DNA from: Phycisphaerae bacterium
GTDB lineage: Bacteria > Planctomycetota > Phycisphaerae > UBA1845
NCBI GenBank assembly: GCA_020056715.1
Contig: JAGVHG010000019.1
Location: 1 to 38,107 of the forward strand
Reading direction: 5' to 3'
Length of the DNA stretch: 38,107 bases
Both the position numbers and the translations under genes were made by a program. Position 1 is the first letter of the stretch. Each line of letters starts with the position of its first letter. Positions 16,231 to 23,547 of this stretch are shown here, piece after piece. The notes beneath the pieces were generated by a model that worked only from the letters and a program-made list of their open reading frames with translations, was not told the origin of the DNA and did no database searches.

Positions 16231-17916
16231 GTGAGTCTCGGCGAGCTATTTCAACAGCGTAAGGTCATCACCCCCGCCCAGCACAAGCAGGCCAAGGCGG
16301 CGCGGAAGCCTTCCGAGCGGATCGAGAACTGCCTCGTCCGCCTGGGATTCATCCACGAACGCGACGTCCTTGCCATCTACAGCGAGCAGCTTTCCATCCC
16401 CCTGATCGACCTCAACGAAGTACCCATCGACGTGGAGTTGCTCAAGCAGACGCCGTCGAAGGTGGTGCATCGCGATCGGGTGATCCCCATCGATCGGCAT
16501 GACGGCACGATCCGCGTGGCCACCAGCAACCCCTTCAACCTCTACGCCTTCGACGAGTTGCGGATGCTCATGGGGGCCAAGATCGAGACGGTGCTGGCCA
16601 CCAGCGAAGAGATTTCGCGGATCATCAAGCAGCACTTCGGCGTCGGCGGTGAAACGGTCGGAGCGATGCTGGGTGAGTCGGACGTCGAAATCGTCAGCGA
16701 ATTCGATGTCGACAACGCCGACTTAATCGAACAGGCTCAAGAGGCGACCGTCGTCAAGCTGGTCAACGAAATCCTGCTGGAAGCCATTCGAGACCGGGCC
16801 AGCGACGTACACATCGAACCCTATGAGAACGATTTGAGAATCCGCTATCGCATCGACGGCGTGCTGCACACCACTAACGTGCCGCCGGAGATTCGCCGCT
16901 TCCACGCCGCGATCGTAAGCCGCATCAAGATTCTGTCCAACCTCAACATCGCCGAGAAGCGGCTGCCGCAGGACGGTGGCTTCAAAATCAAGGCCCAGAA
17001 TCGCGACATCGACCTTCGCGTGAGCATCATCCCGACGGCCTACGGCGGGGCGGTGGTCATGCGAATCCTCGACAAGCAATCCGTGCTCCTTTCGCTGGAC
17101 CAGCTTGGGTTGATTGATGAAGCCCTGGCCGGCGTGCAGTATCTGATATCGCAACCATACGGGATCATCCTGGTCACCGGCCCTACCGGTTCGGGCAAGA
17201 CCACGACTCTCTACGGAGCCCTCAACACCATCCGCAGTGACAAGATTAAAATCCTCACCATCGAAGACCCGATCGAGTATTACCTCGATGGCATCCAACA
17301 GATGCAGATCAAACCGCACATCGGGCTGACGTTTGCGTCCGGACTGAGGTCCTTCCTGCGACACGACCCGGACGTGATTTTGGTGGGCGAAATTCGCGAT
17401 CTGGAGACGGCCGAGGTGGCAATCAACGCCTCCCTCACTGGTCACCTGGTATTCAGCACCTTGCACACCAACGACGCCGTGACCGCGACGACGCGCCTTT
17501 TGGACATGGGAGTGGAGCCGTTCCTGGTTTCCAGCGCCATCAGCGGCGTCCTTGCCCAACGGCTGGTGCGACGCATTTGCAAGGAGTGCCGCCAGGAATA
17601 CGTACCGGACAAAAGTGACCTGCCCGCGGATTTCAAGATTGAAAAGGGCCAAACGCTTTTTCGCGGGGCCGGTTGCCGCGACTGCCGCAATTCGGGTTAT
17701 CGCGGTCGGTTGGGCATCTTTGAGATGCTCATGATCACCAATCAACTCCGCGGGATGATCGTTGAGCGCCGTTCCGCCACGGACTTGCAGGTGGTCGCCC
17801 GTAAGGACGGCCTCAAGCTGATGCGCGAGGACGGCTGGTCCAAGGTCCTCGCGGGTATGACCACGGTCGAGGAAATCGTCCGGGTGACCAAGACCGACGT
17901 TTCGGCTATCGTGTGA
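16231..17916 (+). CDS. GspE/PilB-type secretion or pilus assembly ATPase
   Basis: This cytoplasmic hexameric ATPase powers type II secretion or type IV pilus extension. The 561 residues start with an MshEN-like domain (about 1-135), a second N-domain containing ASDVHIEPYENDLRIRYRIDG (190-210), Walker A GPTGSGKTT at 317-325, the Asp box ILTIEDPIEY, Walker B DVILVGEIRD at 381-390, the His box STLHTNDA, and a zinc-binding tetracysteine (Cys450, 453, 482, 485). The start is GTG 16231. No other pilus or secretion gene is next to it. The last 31 codons lie in a 96-bp sequence repeated at 19758-19853. Confidence 0.93.
   Translation: MSLGELFQQRKVITPAQHKQAKAARKPSERIENCLVRLGFIHERDVLAIYSEQLSIPLIDLNEVPIDVELLKQTPSKVVHRDRVIPIDRHDGTIRVATSNPFNLYAFDELRMLMGAKIETVLATSEEISRIIKQHFGVGGETVGAMLGESDVEIVSEFDVDNADLIEQAQEATVVKLVNEILLEAIRDRASDVHIEPYENDLRIRYRIDGVLHTTNVPPEIRRFHAAIVSRIKILSNLNIAEKRLPQDGGFKIKAQNRDIDLRVSIIPTAYGGAVVMRILDKQSVLLSLDQLGLIDEALAGVQYLISQPYGIILVTGPTGSGKTTTLYGALNTIRSDKIKILTIEDPIEYYLDGIQQMQIKPHIGLTFASGLRSFLRHDPDVILVGEIRDLETAEVAINASLTGHLVFSTLHTNDAVTATTRLLDMGVEPFLVSSAISGVLAQRLVRRICKECRQEYVPDKSDLPADFKIEKGQTLFRGAGCRDCRNSGYRGRLGIFEMLMITNQLRGMIVERRSATDLQVVARKDGLKLMREDGWSKVLAGMTTVEEIVRVTKTDVSAIV
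17821..17916 (+). repeat. Direct repeat copy 1: gspE 3' end
   Basis: These 96 bases encode the last 31 residues and the TGA stop of the gspE-like gene. They match 19758-19853 at 89 of 96 positions in the same orientation. Confidence 0.95.
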
Positions 17917-18055
17917 AATCGTGTCCGATCCAAGAGGCCGAATGACAGGTGGTGGGCGTTCGGTACAATGGATATACTTCCGATGGGAGACCGGACCCTT
18001 GGTGTTGAGGTTCCAGCGAGTTCACCACGCCATCGACGGAGTTGATCGGTAGCGA

Positions 18056-18868
18056 ATGTCAACAGACGCTCTTCCATCGTTCAAGCATCCTCCCGTGGTC
18101 GAAACTGTCTTGGGTGTCCAGTTCGAACCGATTCGCGGCTTTACGAACGCGCATCTCGGTGCGTTCTGGCAAACCCTTGGGCTCGATTGGCCCAACGTGG
18201 CCGATGCGCCGCCTCTTGAACAACAGTTTGAGCAATTCGGGGACGAACGCACCTGGGGTCCGCTTGGGCTTCAACTCAAGCTGACATCCGAACCCTCGTC
18301 GCGTTTGCAGATTCGCAACAAGTTGAACGATCGTATGATCCAAGTTCAGAATGGGCGCTTCCATTTGAACTGGCTTGGCCAGACCGGCGGCGAGTACCCG
18401 ACGTACAAGAATGTCCGGCCTGAGTTCGACAAGTTGTTCTCAAGGTTCTGCGCTTTTGTGAAGGATCAATCATTTGGTGACATGAGACTGAATCAATGGG
18501 AAGTGACGTACGTCAACCACATTCCCAAGGGAACGCTTTGGAACGCGCCATCGGACGTTCCCAGCGTCTGTTTGCTGTTCACTAATCCACCGCTGTTGCC
18601 GATGGTCGCCGGCCCGGAAAGCCTTTCAGGCGCATGGCACTTTGAGATCACGCCAAAACAAGGGCGCCTTCACGTGGAAATCCGCCATGGGCGACGGACG
18701 ATGCCCGACGACAAAGAAATCCTCATCATAACTCTGACCGCGCGTGGCCCCCTGAACGCGGGCACCCTCGATTGTCACGCCGGGCTCGACCTAGGGCGAG
18801 AGGTAATTGTACAGAGCTTCGCCGCTTTGACCTCGGAAAAAGCGCATCAAAATTGGGGACCGAAATGA
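18056..18868 (+). CDS. TIGR04255 family protein (first gene of a three-gene cassette)
   Basis: The 270-residue product begins LPSFKHPPVVETVLGVQFEPI, the characteristic start of TIGR04255, a widespread but patchily distributed family without known function. Further features include PLGLQLKLTSEPSSRLQIRN, a middle WEVTYVNHIPKG and a C-terminal GRLHVEIRHGRRTMPDDKEI. There is no signal peptide or membrane segment, so it is probably cytoplasmic. It overlaps the next gene by ATGA and lies with it between two copies of the gspE 3' end. It starts at ATG 18056 with a weak Shine-Dalgarno. Confidence 0.82.
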   Translation: MSTDALPSFKHPPVVETVLGVQFEPIRGFTNAHLGAFWQTLGLDWPNVADAPPLEQQFEQFGDERTWGPLGLQLKLTSEPSSRLQIRNKLNDRMIQVQNGRFHLNWLGQTGGEYPTYKNVRPEFDKLFSRFCAFVKDQSFGDMRLNQWEVTYVNHIPKGTLWNAPSDVPSVCLLFTNPPLLPMVAGPESLSGAWHFEITPKQGRLHVEIRHGRRTMPDDKEILIITLTARGPLNAGTLDCHAGLDLGREVIVQSFAALTSEKAHQNWGPK

Positions 18869-19305
18869 TGAGAAATGAAGGCGCCACGCTGGCACTGCTT
18901 CCACCCGAACAGCCCATAGCCGAAACGAGTGCTGTTAGTGACGACGCCCTCGCGAGCCCTGCGCGGAAACGACGGGAAGATCGGAGCGGGTGGGAACCTA
19001 TCGACGAAAAGTTGAGGGCATGGGGCCGCGATCCTGACCAGTTTGATGCCGGTGAAATAGTACCCCCGTCGCGGCCTATCATCTACGCCGCGCGACGCGT
19101 CGCCGACAAACTATGTGAATTAGGAAGCCCTGCACCGTTGCGGGTCGTTCCAGATGGCGATGGTGGCATTGCATTCGAGTTCCGCCACAGGGACGATTCC
19201 GAAACCGTTCATATTCACTATGACAATTCGGTGGAGTGGATCCAGTTTCACAAGTGCCAAATTTTCTATCGACAGCAACTCCGACCTGTTAGTACGTGGA
19301 CCTGA
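18865..19305 (+). CDS. TIGR04255 partner protein, unknown
   Basis: The 146-residue protein starts at ATG 18865, overlapping the stop of the TIGR04255 gene (ATGA); a longer frame from 18772 would run deep into that gene. Residues 1-50 are low in conserved features and end in a basic patch (SPARKRREDRSGW). The C-terminal half has a compact core APLRVVPDGDGGIAFEFRHRDD followed by IHYDNSVEWIQFHKCQIFY, a pattern I recall beside TIGR04255 genes in other genomes. It may form a complex with the first protein. The function is not known. Confidence 0.7.
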   Translation: MMRNEGATLALLPPEQPIAETSAVSDDALASPARKRREDRSGWEPIDEKLRAWGRDPDQFDAGEIVPPSRPIIYAARRVADKLCELGSPAPLRVVPDGDGGIAFEFRHRDDSETVHIHYDNSVEWIQFHKCQIFYRQQLRPVSTWT

Positions 19306-19314
19306 TCGTGTTTG

Positions 19315-19737
19315 ATGCCTTCTAGCGGAGATGGTTTCGAGCCGATTTTGGACGATGAGATTCTGTATCGCCGCGTGCCGGTTAGCATGGATTGGTACGA
19401 CCGAGAGAAGAATCCTCCTCTGAACTATTTTGCCTTTCGCCCGACAAGGAACGATAAGACGCCCTTGTCCGTCTACCGTCACAAATACAAAACTGCGCAG
19501 CAAGTTGCAGCTAGTCCGCGCCCGGGAGCGCGATACTACGTGGCCGAATTGCGAGCTGGAGACTTACGGTCCAAAGGAATCAATGTGGTGCCTGCGCCAC
19601 GTCCTGGCGATCCGGGTCATGCCGAGATCCCGAATCTGTCGTACGAGAACAAAGACACGTCGCGGGCAATAGAGATCCAGAAAACGCTGGCGGAGGAGCT
19701 ATGCCTTCGAGTGCATGGGCCGTTTCCGCCAATGTAA
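19315..19737 (+). CDS. Third cassette protein, unknown
   Basis: The 140-residue product follows the second cassette gene by nine bases. It starts near ATG 19315 and reads DDEILYRRVPVSMDWYD, a region NYFAFRPTRNDKTPLSVYRHKYKT and then YYVAELRAGDLRSKG followed by NVVPAPRPGDPGHAEI. The spacing of VAEL..GDLRS.G..VVP.P.PGDPGHAEI matches a small family that I recall as small three-gene operon partners, but I cannot name a domain. There is no membrane segment. The 3' remnant of gspE begins 20 bases after its stop. Confidence 0.65.
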   Translation: MPSSGDGFEPILDDEILYRRVPVSMDWYDREKNPPLNYFAFRPTRNDKTPLSVYRHKYKTAQQVAASPRPGARYYVAELRAGDLRSKGINVVPAPRPGDPGHAEIPNLSYENKDTSRAIEIQKTLAEELCLRVHGPFPPM

Positions 19738-19757
19738 GTCGTTGCCCGCACTTCGTA

Positions 19758-19853
19758 GTGCGCGAGGACGGCTGGTCCAAGATCCTCGCGGGCATGACCA
19801 CGGTCGAGGAAATCGTCCGCGTGACCAAGACCGACGTTTCGGCCATCGTCTAA
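19758..19853 (+). pseudogene. Direct repeat copy 2: displaced gspE 3' end
   Basis: This 96-bp remnant reads VREDGWSKILAGMTTVEEIV and continues to the exact end of the ATPase, with TAA instead of TGA. Seven bases differ from copy 1: one alters the first residue, one changes Val to Ile, four are silent third-position changes and one swaps the stop codon. The upstream part of the gene is missing. It looks like the original or a related gene end displaced by the three-gene cassette. Confidence 0.9.
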
Positions 19854-19955
19854 CGGCATTACTCCTTACCTATCCGCTGGGCTACGATCTAGCGGCATAA
19901 TCGCTCTCAAGAAAACTCAGAGGCACGGTCGATAGAACGCCTACGTTCGGTTTGA

Positions 19956-19995
19956 AACTACCCAGATTACCATATGATGGTAAATACTGGTAGTT
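19956..19995. promoter_or_regulatory. 40-bp imperfect palindrome
   Basis: Outer arms AACTACC (19956-19962) and GGTAGTT (19989-19995) enclose TACCAT-ATG-ATGGTA. The element is AT-rich in a GC-rich genome. It may be a terminator (TTTTATT follows) for the gspE remnant or an operator for the next gene. Confidence 0.5.
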
Positions 19996-20078
19996 TTATT
20001 CGGACCGATTTACTTTGAGAACGTCGGTTGGGAACCCCGACTTAGCCCTTAACGGCGTCGGACGACTTCAGGATTGGG

Positions 20079-20109
20079 CAGGAGGCCCATGGCATTGATC
20101 GGCCTCCTG
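20079..20109 (+). promoter_or_regulatory. Hairpin in the leader of the B12-domain gene
   Basis: CAGGAGGCC (20079-20087) pairs perfectly with GGCCTCCTG (20101-20109). The left arm contains an AGGAGG that could act as a decoy ribosome-binding site for the ATG at 20089. The true start is probably 20140, after AAAGGAG. Confidence 0.5.
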
Positions 20110-20139
20110 GACCAGTCCCACGCGAAAGGAGCCGTCCGA

Positions 20140-20871
20140 ATGTCGTCGATCGCACTCGTTGAGGAGTTCATGGGGCCATTGCTGGCCGGTAATCGATCCG
20201 CTTGCCGCCAGTTCGTGCTTGGGCAGCTTGAAAAGACTCCGGACCCGTCGAATCTCTACCATGAGCTTATCTGGCCGGCGATGGAGAGGGTGGATAAGTT
20301 GTACCGTGGGGATCGCATCAACGTCGCGTCGGAGCACATGGCCACCCGGATCAACCGGGCGATCGCCGACCAGCTTCAACTCCAACTACCCAAGGCCGAT
20401 CCCGTCGGGAAACGCATTCTAATCGCCTGCGCGGACGGTGAACCCGAGGAACTGGGGGCCCAGATGTGCGCGGATTTGTTTGAATCCCGAGGCTGGGAGG
20501 TCTATTTCCTGGGTGGTGGGGTGCCCAATGACGAGATTCTCAGCCTCGCAGGGCAGCTTCGACCCGACCTATTGCTGCTTTTCGGGACCCAGCCGGGGGG
20601 GGTACCCGGCGTCCGAAGGCTGGTGGACCTGATCCGCGAGATCGGGGTCAACCCGACGATGAACATCATGGTATCCGGGGGGGTCTTTAGCCGGGCGGAC
20701 GGTCTTTGGAAGGAAGTGGGCGCCGACCTGGCGGCTAAAACCGCCCAACAGGCCATCGCCATCGCCGAGGCGGCAGCACCCCGGACCCCTCCCGTTCCCA
20801 AACCCGGGGCCCCCAAGAAGCGGCGGCGACGACGACGATCGGCACTTCTCACAGCCCCCGAAGAGGCGTAA
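20140..20871 (+). CDS. B12-binding-domain protein lacking the axial histidine
   Basis: The 243-residue protein has the two-part architecture of B12-dependent regulators: a four-helix domain (about residues 1-85), with the INVASEHMATR motif at 60-70, and a Rossmann-like B12 domain from LIACADGEPEELGAQ (94-108) through YFLGGGVPNDE and MVSGGVF. In the family motif GExHxxG the His is the lower cobalt ligand; here position 103 is Glu. A basic tail, PKKRRRRRRSALL, could bind DNA or RNA. No MerR-type DNA-binding domain precedes it. Start ATG 20140 has AAAGGAG eight bases upstream; an upstream frame opening at 20074 is less likely. Confidence 0.8.
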   Translation: MSSIALVEEFMGPLLAGNRSACRQFVLGQLEKTPDPSNLYHELIWPAMERVDKLYRGDRINVASEHMATRINRAIADQLQLQLPKADPVGKRILIACADGEPEELGAQMCADLFESRGWEVYFLGGGVPNDEILSLAGQLRPDLLLLFGTQPGGVPGVRRLVDLIREIGVNPTMNIMVSGGVFSRADGLWKEVGADLAAKTAQQAIAIAEAAAPRTPPVPKPGAPKKRRRRRRSALLTAPEEA

Positions 20872-21007
20872 TCGACCGCCGAGCTCGGGCCAAAACTGGT
20901 CCGGAGGCGGGCCGTTAGCGAATCGATCAGGTCGTGGCGGTCCCACGGTTGGGCCTCGGTCCTAGAAGGTGGTGAACACGAATTTCTCATTTTTCTAGGG
21001 AAAACGC

Positions 21008-21036
21008 TTGATTTTGATATTCGCCTCCCTTAGATT
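21008..21036 (+). promoter_or_regulatory. Promoter of the HU-like gene
   Basis: TTGATT (21008-21013) and TAGATT (21031-21036) are separated by 17 bp, followed by a leader with a CGACCAT-TGG-ATGGTCG hairpin (21048-21064) before the ribosome-binding site. Confidence 0.65.
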
Positions 21037-21091
21037 CTCCGCTGGTTCGACCATTGGATGGTCGTGAGTCTATTAGAAAGGAAAGCTCTAC

Positions 21092-21424
21092 ATGGCGAAG
21101 AAAGTGTCCCCCAAGATGGGCGGGAAGGCCCGATCGAAGTCGGAAGTGTATGGCGAATTGGCGAGCGCGAGCGATCTGACGCGCAAACAGATTTCGGCGT
21201 TGTTCGACGACCTGGCGTCGTTGATTAAGGCCGATCTGGGCAAGAAGGGTCCGGGCATTTTCACCGTGCCGGGCCTGATGAAGATCAAGGTGGTGCGCAA
21301 GCCGGCGACGAAACCACGCCAAGGAATCAACCCCTTCACCGGCGAGCAAATGATGTTCAAGGCCAAACCGGCGCGGAACGTGGTGAAGGTCCTGGCGCTC
21401 AAGAACCTCAAGGGCATGGTGTAG
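21092..21424 (+). CDS. HU-family DNA-binding protein
   Basis: The 110-residue protein is a histone-like architectural protein. It has the HU/IHF core: SKSEVYGELASASDLTRKQISALF (dimerisation helices), GPGIFTVPGLMKIKVVRKPATKPRQG with the beta arm, and INPFTGEQMMFKAKPARNVVKVLAL at the end. NPFTGE replaces the common NPxTGE at the arm tip, where the Pro intercalates into DNA. The first 12 residues are a Lys-rich extension. AGAAAGGAAAG precedes ATG 21092. The gene has its own promoter and terminator and is single. Confidence 0.9.
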   Translation: MAKKVSPKMGGKARSKSEVYGELASASDLTRKQISALFDDLASLIKADLGKKGPGIFTVPGLMKIKVVRKPATKPRQGINPFTGEQMMFKAKPARNVVKVLALKNLKGMV

Positions 21425-21457
21425 TCGGAGCACGGGCGCAACGAAAGTGCCGCGACA

Positions 21458-21478
21458 CCACTGCTGACACAGCAGTGG
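21458..21478. repeat. CCACTGCTG-ACA-CAGCAGTGG palindrome
   Basis: A perfect 9-bp stem with a three-base loop lies 33 bases after the HU gene. A near-identical copy (CACTGCTGACACAACAGTGG) is found at 23881-23900 inside the HAD gene. Confidence 0.85.
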
Positions 21479-21497
21479 CACACTCCGTGAAACACAG

Positions 21498-21547
21498 ACG
21501 GGCGACGGTGGAACAGATCGGCTCCACCGTCGCCCGTTGTTCTTTTT
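21498..21547 (+). terminator. Rho-independent terminator of the HU-like gene
   Basis: A 15-bp GC-rich perfect stem (21498-21512 with 21523-21537), loop of ten bases, is followed by TGTTCTTTTT. Confidence 0.92.
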
Positions 21548-21566
21548 CAGCATAACGCAAGACAGG

Positions 21567-21608
21567 TCAGCGGAATCGGTCGATGGAGAAGGCGGTGACG
21601 GACGCGAG
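21567..21608 (-). pseudogene. Short copy of the HAD gene 3' end
   Basis: Read on the minus strand, this ends SVTAFSIDRFR-stop, whereas the intact HAD-type gene further right ends AVTAFAIDRFR-stop. The nucleotides match at about 32 of 38 positions in the same frame, then diverge. It has no upstream gene and may be a remnant left when the YWTD gene came to lie between. Evidence is weaker than for the gspE repeat because the match is short. Confidence 0.5.
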
Positions 21609-21781
21609 CGTTATGTCCAACTCGTGGAGAGAATCGTCGGTCGTGTCCTGCATCCCCAAAAACCCGAAAGAAAAAGAGCCGCAGGCAATGAGTTGGGTGT
21701 GCCCGGATTCACCAGGATCCACGGATTCAAGATTGGCGGGGCGTCGGGGCAACGACTGTCACGATGCGCGGCAACGAGGTA

Positions 21782-23206
21782 TCAGGCGAGTCGTTTGAAG
21801 CGCGTCTTGGCGGCGATAAGGAGGAGGAGGGTCAGGATGATCAGCCCCCAGTGCGAAACCGTGGGGATGATAGCCGGTTCGAGGCAATTGGGAATCCCGT
21901 TGGCGTTTTCGTCGATCCGATCATCCTTACCGGGACAACGATCGTTGCAATCGAGCACCGAATCGCCGTCGGAATCAACGTCGGGCGAGCCGGGGCAGAG
22001 ATCGTCGCAGTCGGCCACGCCGTCGCCATCGGAGTCCGCGTCGGACACTCCGCATCCACAGATGCCCGGCTCGGTCTTTTCGGGGTCGAGGGGGCAGCCG
22101 TCCGCACCGTTGCAGACGCCGTCGGAGTCGTCGTCGGCATCGGCGGGATTAGGCTCGCAGGCGTTTCCGATGCCGTTTCCGTTGCAGTCGAGCTGGTCGG
22201 CATTGGGGATTTGCGGACAGTTGTCGCAATCGTCGGTAACCCCGTCGCCGTCGGTATCGGGATCACAATCGTCTGGATTGCGGTTGCCGTTGCAGTCGTT
22301 GTTGGAAAGCTCATCGTAGTCGTCGATCAAGTTTTCATTGCAATCGTGAACAACGGCGAGCCCGAACCCAGCACGGATCAGGTCTGAGGTGGGAATGACC
22401 AGTTCGCGGTGTGTTCCGTCGAGGTCGGCCCGAACGATGCCCCTATAATCCATATAGTAAAGCTTACGATCGAGGCGATCGAGCGTTAGGAACCCATCGC
22501 TGGTGAATCCAAAGTCAATCCGTTCGCTGTTCGTACCGTCCAGGTTGGCGCGCCACATGTTCCCATTGCCCAGGTTCCAGAAAACCCTCCCGTGTTCAAG
22601 GTCGAGCGCAAGGTCGCGCGGGCTGTTCAAACCGGTGAGCACGTCTTGGACGCTGGTACCATCAAGTTGCGCGCGGCGAAGCTTTCCCGTACCCGAATCC
22701 ACCCAGTACATGAGGCCTGCGTCGAGGTTCAAGTCGATCCCCAATGGAATGTCCTTTTCCCCGGTGACGAGCGTCACGGTTGTGTGAGCAATCAAGTCGG
22801 TGCGGGCGATTTTGTCCACATTGAAGTCGGTCCAATACAAGCGTTGGTTCTGGGGGTCGATGGCGAGTCCTGCGGGATCTTCAATGAAATTGAACGGTCC
22901 GGATACGACGGTTTCAATAGAGGTGCCGTCTAGATTGGCGCGCTGGATGCGATTAAGATTGACATCGCCCCAGTAAATCTTGTGTGTCGATACGTCGGCG
23001 ACGACCGGCCAGGGTCCGCTCAGCCCCTGCGTGACAATCGCTTGAATATTGGATCCATCGAAATCTGCACGCCAGATCACGGCGGGACTGACGTTCGGTA
23101 TGGCAGGCTGCGACCAGTAGATGCCTGACGACGGCGCGCTGGCAGCGAGGGGGACGGCGATGATCTCAAACAAGACGGTCACAAGGACAAGTTGACGGCT
23201 TCGCAT
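21782..23206 (-). CDS. Surface YWTD-repeat/thrombospondin type 3 protein with IPTL-CTERM tail
   Basis: The 474-residue exported protein begins MRSRQLVLVTVLFEIIAVPL, a signal peptide, at ATG 23206 (GGAGG upstream). Residues 30 to about 280 contain six LDL-receptor-type YWTD units, for example IYWGDVNLNRIQRANLDGT, LYWTDFNVDKIARTDL and LYYMDYRGIVRADLDGT, which should form a beta propeller. A calcium-binding region follows, with DxDGDGVxD repeats (DTDGDGVTDDCDNCP, DSDGDGVADCDDLCP). The end IPTVSHWGLIILTLLLLIAA with KTRFKR is an IPTL-CTERM-like sorting signal. It lies between the HAD gene and the short HAD 3' copy. Confidence 0.88.
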   Translation of the reverse strand: MRSRQLVLVTVLFEIIAVPLAASAPSSGIYWSQPAIPNVSPAVIWRADFDGSNIQAIVTQGLSGPWPVVADVSTHKIYWGDVNLNRIQRANLDGTSIETVVSGPFNFIEDPAGLAIDPQNQRLYWTDFNVDKIARTDLIAHTTVTLVTGEKDIPLGIDLNLDAGLMYWVDSGTGKLRRAQLDGTSVQDVLTGLNSPRDLALDLEHGRVFWNLGNGNMWRANLDGTNSERIDFGFTSDGFLTLDRLDRKLYYMDYRGIVRADLDGTHRELVIPTSDLIRAGFGLAVVHDCNENLIDDYDELSNNDCNGNRNPDDCDPDTDGDGVTDDCDNCPQIPNADQLDCNGNGIGNACEPNPADADDDSDGVCNGADGCPLDPEKTEPGICGCGVSDADSDGDGVADCDDLCPGSPDVDSDGDSVLDCNDRCPGKDDRIDENANGIPNCLEPAIIPTVSHWGLIILTLLLLIAAKTRFKRLA

Positions 23207-23460
23207 TGCTTTCGCCTCCGATCCGATGGTAATCCGACTGCCGGGTCTGCGAAGTCGGCTGAACCGTACATGCAAACCAACTCAATCGCGAGTTCCCGTT
23301 TTCGCAAGCCCACCTACGATTACCGTGGGTCAAGTGAAGCGCCATTCTAAAGTGTTTGTGGCCCTTTGTCAAGCGTAAATCCCTCGAAATCAGAAAGAAG
23401 TGAGTTGCAACTCGGTTGCCGCATTGTTCCTCGTGGATAACAAGCATTGCACGGTTTGCG

Positions 23461-23487
23461 AATAGTAATCGTTTGTCGATTACTATT
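23461..23487. promoter_or_regulatory. 11-bp perfect AT-rich hairpin
   Basis: AATAGTAATCG and CGATTACTATT flank TTTGT in the 341-base gap between the YWTD and HAD genes. No T-run follows, so it could be an operator. The rest of that gap shows nothing else that I can name. Confidence 0.45.
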
Positions 23488-23547
23488 GGACAATCGCCGA
23501 ATGCTTACGAATGCACCCGAGTCTCAGCCTACAGCAATCGGTGCCGA

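Noticed and set aside
16723-17745. 340-codon open frame on the minus strand
   Set aside because: It is antisense to the GspE-like ATPase with all its motifs; a codon-bias shadow.
21764-22387. 207-codon open frame on the plus strand rich in Val, Ile and Gly
   Set aside because: It is antisense to the calcium-binding repeats of the YWTD/TSP3 gene; the repeated Asp codons read backwards give a Val/Ile-rich chain.
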